Shown here: one piece after another, positions 60,539 through 64,000 of the stretch
Position numbering within the stretch: the stretch's first letter is position 1
Layout of the letters: each line of letters begins with the position of its first letter
NCBI RefSeq assembly: GCF_013620795.1
Contig: NZ_LGLW01000004.1
Coordinates: 186,001-250,000, forward strand
DNA: 64,000 nucleotides
Origin: Pseudomonas sp. Q2-TVG4-2
Lineage (GTDB): Bacteria; Pseudomonadota; Gammaproteobacteria; Pseudomonadales; Pseudomonadaceae
Reading direction: 5' to 3'
Made by a program: the position numbers and the translations under genes
Notes under the pieces: generated by a model
Told to the model about the DNA's origin: nothing
Seen by the model: only the letters and a program-made list of their open reading frames with translations
Databases searched by the model: none

Positions 60539-61441
60539 TCAGTTGGGCTGGTCATACACGCCCGTCGACAGGTAGCGATCACCACGGTCGCAAATGATCG
60601 CGACGATCACCGCGTTCTCGACTTCCTGCGATAGCCGCAGCGCAGCGGCAACCGCACCGCCAGACGACACGCCGCAGAAGATGCCTTCTTCGCGCGCCAG
60701 ACGGCGCATGACGTGTTCGGCCTCGGCTTGGGCCATGTCGACGATGCGATCGACACGCTCGGCCTGGTAGATCTTCGGCAGGTACTCCTGCGGCCAACGA
60801 CGGATTCCAGGGATCGCCGCGCCCTCCATGGGCTGCAGGCCGATGATCTGGATCGCCGGGTTCTGCTCCTTCAGGTAGCGCGACACGCCCATGATGGTGC
60901 CGGTGGTGCCCATCGAGCTGACGAAGTGAGTGATGCTGCCGTCGGTCTGCTGCCACAGCTCAGGGCCAGTGCTGCTGTAATGCGCTTCGGGGTTGTCGCC
61001 ATTGGCGAACTGATCGAGGACCTTGCCGCGGCCTTCGGCGGCCATCTTCACCGCCAGGTCACGGGCGCCTTCCATGCCCTCTTCCTTGCTCACCAGAGCA
61101 AGCTCGGCGCCGTAGGCGGTCATCGCTGCCTTGCGCTCGGCGCTGGAGTTGTCCGGCATGATCAGGATGAACTTGTAGCCCTTGATTGCCGCGGCCATGG
61201 CCAAGGCAATGCCGGTATTGCCGGAAGTGGCTTCGATCAGGGTATCGCCGGGCTTGATATCCCCGCGCGCCTCTGCACGCGCAATCATCGACAATGCCGG
61301 ACGATCCTTCACCGAGCCCGCGGGATTGTTGCCTTCGAGTTTGACCAGAATGGTATTACTGGTGTCGCCGGGCAGGCGCTGCAGGCGAACCAGGGGCGTG
61401 TTGCCGACGCAATCGGCAATGGTCGGGTACTTAATTGTCAT
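60539..61441 (-). CDS. cysM: Cysteine synthase B
   Basis: PLP enzyme making cysteine (or S-sulfocysteine from thiosulfate) from O-acetylserine. ATG 61441 gives MTIKYPTIADCVGNTPLVR and 300 residues. PLP lysine in NPAGSVKDRPALSM, TSGNTGIALAMAAAIKG and GTTGTIMGVSRYLK match; the family B-type C-terminal end is shorter than CysK. The 44 upstream codons do not resemble the family. Confidence 0.95.
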   Translation of the reverse strand: MTIKYPTIADCVGNTPLVRLQRLPGDTSNTILVKLEGNNPAGSVKDRPALSMIARAEARGDIKPGDTLIEATSGNTGIALAMAAAIKGYKFILIMPDNSSAERKAAMTAYGAELALVSKEEGMEGARDLAVKMAAEGRGKVLDQFANGDNPEAHYSSTGPELWQQTDGSITHFVSSMGTTGTIMGVSRYLKEQNPAIQIIGLQPMEGAAIPGIRRWPQEYLPKIYQAERVDRIVDMAQAEAEHVMRRLAREEGIFCGVSSGGAVAAALRLSQEVENAVIVAIICDRGDRYLSTGVYDQPN

Positions 61442-61660
61442 GGCGTCGATGAACCGAGCGGCATTTGGAAGGCACATATGATACCGGCAACGACCGGACA
61501 CGGGCAGACCGCTTAGCCTTCGTCGCAGCTGTAGCGCTTCTGAGCCGCTGCAATCGGCGCTCTCTCCTGCCAAACGCAGCGATCAGGCTTGGCAGATAGT
61601 GGTCAGTGGTCTAGGTCTATAAGCAGCACTTCTATCCGCGCTTCCACAAGGAACCCCCTC

Positions 61661-63451
61661 ATGCCCGTCGGACCTGCCGCCCTGGTCTTTACCTTTCTCT
61701 TCGCCAGCCTGACCGCCTGTACCACGTCGGATTCCCCGAGCCAGACTCCACCGGCGCCGGAAGGCTCTAGCGGCTACACCCCCAAACCCGGCTGGACCGC
61801 CGAACATTTTGCCGTGGCCGCCGCCAATCCGCTGGCCACCGAGGCGGGCTACCAGGTTCTCAAGGCCGGTGGCAGCGCGATGGATGCGGCAGTCGCCGTG
61901 CAGATGGTGCTGACCCTGGTCGAGCCGCAGTCCAGTGGTCTCGGCGGCGGTGCCTTTCTGCTGCACTGGGATGGCGAACATGTGACTGCGTTGGACGGGC
62001 GCGAGACGGCCCCGGCGGCGGTCGACGAGAACCTGTTCATAAAAGCCGACGGCACGCCCATGGCTTTCCAAGAGGCAGTCGTCGGTGGCCGCTCAGTGGG
62101 GGTCCCTGGCACGGTAAAAATGCTCGAACAGGCGCACCAACAATACGGCAAGCTGCCCTGGCGAGCATTGCTGCAGCCGGCCATCCGGCTCGCCGAGGAC
62201 GGCTTCGAGATCAGCCCGCGGCTGCATGGGCTACTTGAGAGCGACCCGGCGCTTCGCGACAATCCGCCAGCAGCCGCCTTCTATTACCAACCAGATGGTT
62301 CGCCCTGGCCGGTGGGCCACCGCTTGCGCAACCCCGCGCTCGCCGCGCTGCTACGCAACATTGCCGAGCAAGGCAGCGACGCCTTCTATCGCGGCGCCAA
62401 CGCCCAGGCGCTGGTCCGGCAGGTGAGCGAGCACCACAACCGCGGGACCGTCACCCTCAGCGATCTGGAGGTCTATGAACCGCGCCAGCGTGACCCGCTC
62501 TGTAACCTCTGGCAGCAGCGCTATCAGGTATGCGGCTTTCCTCCGCCGTCATCAGGGCATATCACCCAGATGCAGATTCTCGGCATTCTCGAGCAGCTGC
62601 CGTCGTTACCGGCCCTGGATCAGGGTGTGCCATCGGTGGAGTTCCTGCACCGCTATACCGAAGCGTCGCGCCTGGCCTATGCAGACCGCGCCAAATACCT
62701 GGCCGACCCGGATTTCGTCCCGGTACCAGGCCGCACATGGAACAGCATGCTCGCCCCCAACTACCTCAAGCAGCGCGCCGGGCTGATCGGGCCGCGCAGC
62801 ATGGGCATCGCCGAACCGGGCGAGCCTGGAACAATGCCCATCGCCTTCGCTTCCCAGCCTGCGCAACCGGAATACGGCACCAGCCACATCAGCATCGTCG
62901 ACGATCAAGGCAATGCCTTGGCGATGACCACCACCATCGAACAGGCATTCGGCTCACGCCTACTCAATGACGGCGGAACCGGCTTGCCCGGTGGCTATTT
63001 GCTGAATAACGAACTCACCGATTTCGCTTTCGAGCCGCGTGACGCTCAGGGCCGGCCGGTTGCCAATCGCGTCGAGCCGAACAAACGACCCCGTTCGAGC
63101 ATGAGCCCGACGCTGGTATTCGACGCCGCCGGCAACCGGCTGCTTGCCAGCGTCGGTTCGCCCGGCGGTGCGGCGATCATTCACTTCACGGCGAAGACGC
63201 TGCTGGGCATGTATGGCTGGGGATTGAATGCGCAAAAGGCGATCGATCTGCCGAACTTCGGCAGCTTCAATGGCCCGACCGTCCTCGAAGCCGGGCGTTT
63301 TCCGGCTAGCACCGTGGAGTCATTGAGAGCGCGAGGCCATCAGATCAACGAGACGGAGATGACCAGCGGCCTGCAAGCCATCCAGCGCACCGACAGCGGC
63401 TGGTTCGGCGGAGCCGACCCGCGTCGGGAAGGCGTGGTGATGGGCGACTGA
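61661..63451 (+). CDS. ggt: Gamma-glutamyltransferase lipoprotein
   Basis: Hydrolyses or transfers the gamma-glutamyl bond of glutathione. ATG 61661 (AAGGAA eight bases upstream) gives 596 residues with a lipobox SLTAC (Cys20), so it is probably an anchored periplasmic lipoprotein. The autoprocessing threonine of the nucleophile subunit is in EYGTSHISIVDD near residue 410, and GSPGGAAIIHF follows. Divergent from cysM, convergent with gacS; a link to sulfur and glutathione recycling with cysM is plausible. Confidence 0.9.
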   Translation: MPVGPAALVFTFLFASLTACTTSDSPSQTPPAPEGSSGYTPKPGWTAEHFAVAAANPLATEAGYQVLKAGGSAMDAAVAVQMVLTLVEPQSSGLGGGAFLLHWDGEHVTALDGRETAPAAVDENLFIKADGTPMAFQEAVVGGRSVGVPGTVKMLEQAHQQYGKLPWRALLQPAIRLAEDGFEISPRLHGLLESDPALRDNPPAAAFYYQPDGSPWPVGHRLRNPALAALLRNIAEQGSDAFYRGANAQALVRQVSEHHNRGTVTLSDLEVYEPRQRDPLCNLWQQRYQVCGFPPPSSGHITQMQILGILEQLPSLPALDQGVPSVEFLHRYTEASRLAYADRAKYLADPDFVPVPGRTWNSMLAPNYLKQRAGLIGPRSMGIAEPGEPGTMPIAFASQPAQPEYGTSHISIVDDQGNALAMTTTIEQAFGSRLLNDGGTGLPGGYLLNNELTDFAFEPRDAQGRPVANRVEPNKRPRSSMSPTLVFDAAGNRLLASVGSPGGAAIIHFTAKTLLGMYGWGLNAQKAIDLPNFGSFNGPTVLEAGRFPASTVESLRARGHQINETEMTSGLQAIQRTDSGWFGGADPRREGVVMGD

Positions 63452-63661
63452 ACCAGACCACCGGACAGGCCTGCGGCCTCCATTCGCCGCGGGGCGCGCC
63501 TCCCACTGAGCAAAGGTGCACCTGCGGCATCCGTGAGCGACACCCAATGGATCGCGAGCCCAGCTGCGCAGTCGTGAGCGGGCCCCATGGATCGGGCGTT
63601 CACTTTGCGGCTTTGTGGGGGGCCCGAGCCGGGGCGAATGGATTCAAGCGAACGCCAAGGC

Positions 63662-64000
63662 CTAGACGACTCGGGCCTCGACTTCCAGGCGCTCGATAGC
63701 GCTGTCGAGCTCATCCATCGCCTGGGCCGCGCTCGGGTGGTTCTGTTTCAATAGTGTTTCGCTGCGCTCGCAGGCCGCCCGCAATTGCGGAACACCGCAA
63801 TAGCGGGTAGCGCCGTGCAAACGGTGTACCCGGTCGATCATCGCCTGACGATCGTTTATCAGACGCGCCTCGCGAATGGCCTGGCGGTCGTCCTCCAGCG
63901 ATGCCAGCAACATGCTCATCATGTCCGCCGCCAGATCGGCCTTGCCTGCCGCCAGGCGCAGGCCCTCTTCGGCGTCCAGTACCTTGAGGTTATTGTCCGG
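63662..64000 (-). CDS. gacS: Sensor kinase GacS, C-terminal Hpt part (5' beyond window)
   Basis: Global hybrid histidine kinase acting through GacA and Rsm small RNAs. Only the C-terminal 112 residues are in the window: LRLAAGKADLAADMMSMLL then the Hpt phosphoacceptor histidine in RVHRLHGATRYCGVPQL. The frame is open to the edge. Assignment rests on the Hpt sequence and on its neighbour cysM, as in pseudomonads; other hybrid kinases are possible but less likely. Confidence 0.85.
   Translation of the reverse strand, partial: PDNNLKVLDAEEGLRLAAGKADLAADMMSMLLASLEDDRQAIREARLINDRQAMIDRVHRLHGATRYCGVPQLRAACERSETLLKQNHPSAAQAMDELDSAIERLEVEARVV

Noticed and set aside
61589-61617. Promoter TTGGCA-N17-TAGGTC for ggt
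   Set aside because: Weak -10 match; another candidate TATAAG overlaps, so no firm call.

Overview
The window reads as backbone chromosome of a high-GC gammaproteobacterium of the Pseudomonas/Stutzerimonas group. The grounds are gene order as I recall it (tmk-mltG-pabC-fabF-acpP-fabG-fabD-plsX-rpmF; rne-rluC; lpxK-kdsB-murB; lolCDE; nqrA-F; gap-mfd; gacS-cysM-rlmD-relA-mazG), Pseudomonas-type RNase E tail motifs, and short REP palindromes of Pseudomonas type. No tRNA, rRNA, CRISPR array, insertion sequence, prophage or integrase is visible. The species assignment is inference; no database was consulted.

Layout. (1) 1-8.0 kb: a tightly overlapping minus-strand fatty-acid/phospholipid operon running from yceD and rpmF through plsX, fabD, fabG, acpP, fabF and pabC to mltG and a tmk cut by the window edge. 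(2) 8.0-17.7 kb: a Maf-type pyrophosphatase, sppA, a HAD phosphatase and rluC, then divergently transcribed rne with a ~490-nt leader, then murB, a low-molecular-weight phosphatase, kdsB and a Trm112-like protein. (3) 17.7-29.2 kb: lpxK, an ExbD/ExbB pair and comEC; DUF2062; the lolC-lolD-lolE lipoprotein exporter; a PilZ protein, a small secreted protein and a glycerophosphodiesterase; sthA. (4) 29.3-38.3 kb: the complete Na+-translocating NADH:quinone reductase operon nqrABCDEF with its maturation genes apbE and nqrM, then an N-terminally extended GAPDH. (5) 38.4-44.5 kb: mfd, a short secreted protein that may be a remnant, and an SNF2-type ATPase without the usual N-terminal region. (6) 44.7-54.9 kb: accessory stretch with the four 'ligase-associated' DNA repair genes (exonuclease, ATP-dependent ligase, Lhr-type helicase, PdeM), each separated by REP-filled spacers, then an erythromycin-esterase-like protein with a phosphoribosyltransferase and small unassigned genes. 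(7) 54.9-64 kb: DUF2058 gene, mazG, relA, rlmD, cysM, a gamma-glutamyltransferase lipoprotein, and the histidine-phosphotransfer end of gacS.

How the genes work together: most of the window is envelope and lipid construction (fatty acids, phospholipid entry, KDO and lipid A, peptidoglycan precursors, lipoprotein export), respiratory energy (Nqr plus transhydrogenase), RNA processing and the stringent response. Regions 5-6 concentrate DNA repair: Mfd couples transcription to excision repair and the four-gene cluster carries a self-contained nuclease/ligase/helicase/phosphoesterase set.

The most unusual structure I found is a pair of equal-length (111 bp) direct repeats between mazG and relA. 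Each has the same 26-nt loop but a different 14-bp stem, and the three stem differences are all compensated on the other arm. Other points of interest are a consensus promoter that would make the yceD-rpmF-plsX transcript nearly leaderless, a perfect 10-bp palindrome over the mfd -10 box, and the REP-filled repair cluster.
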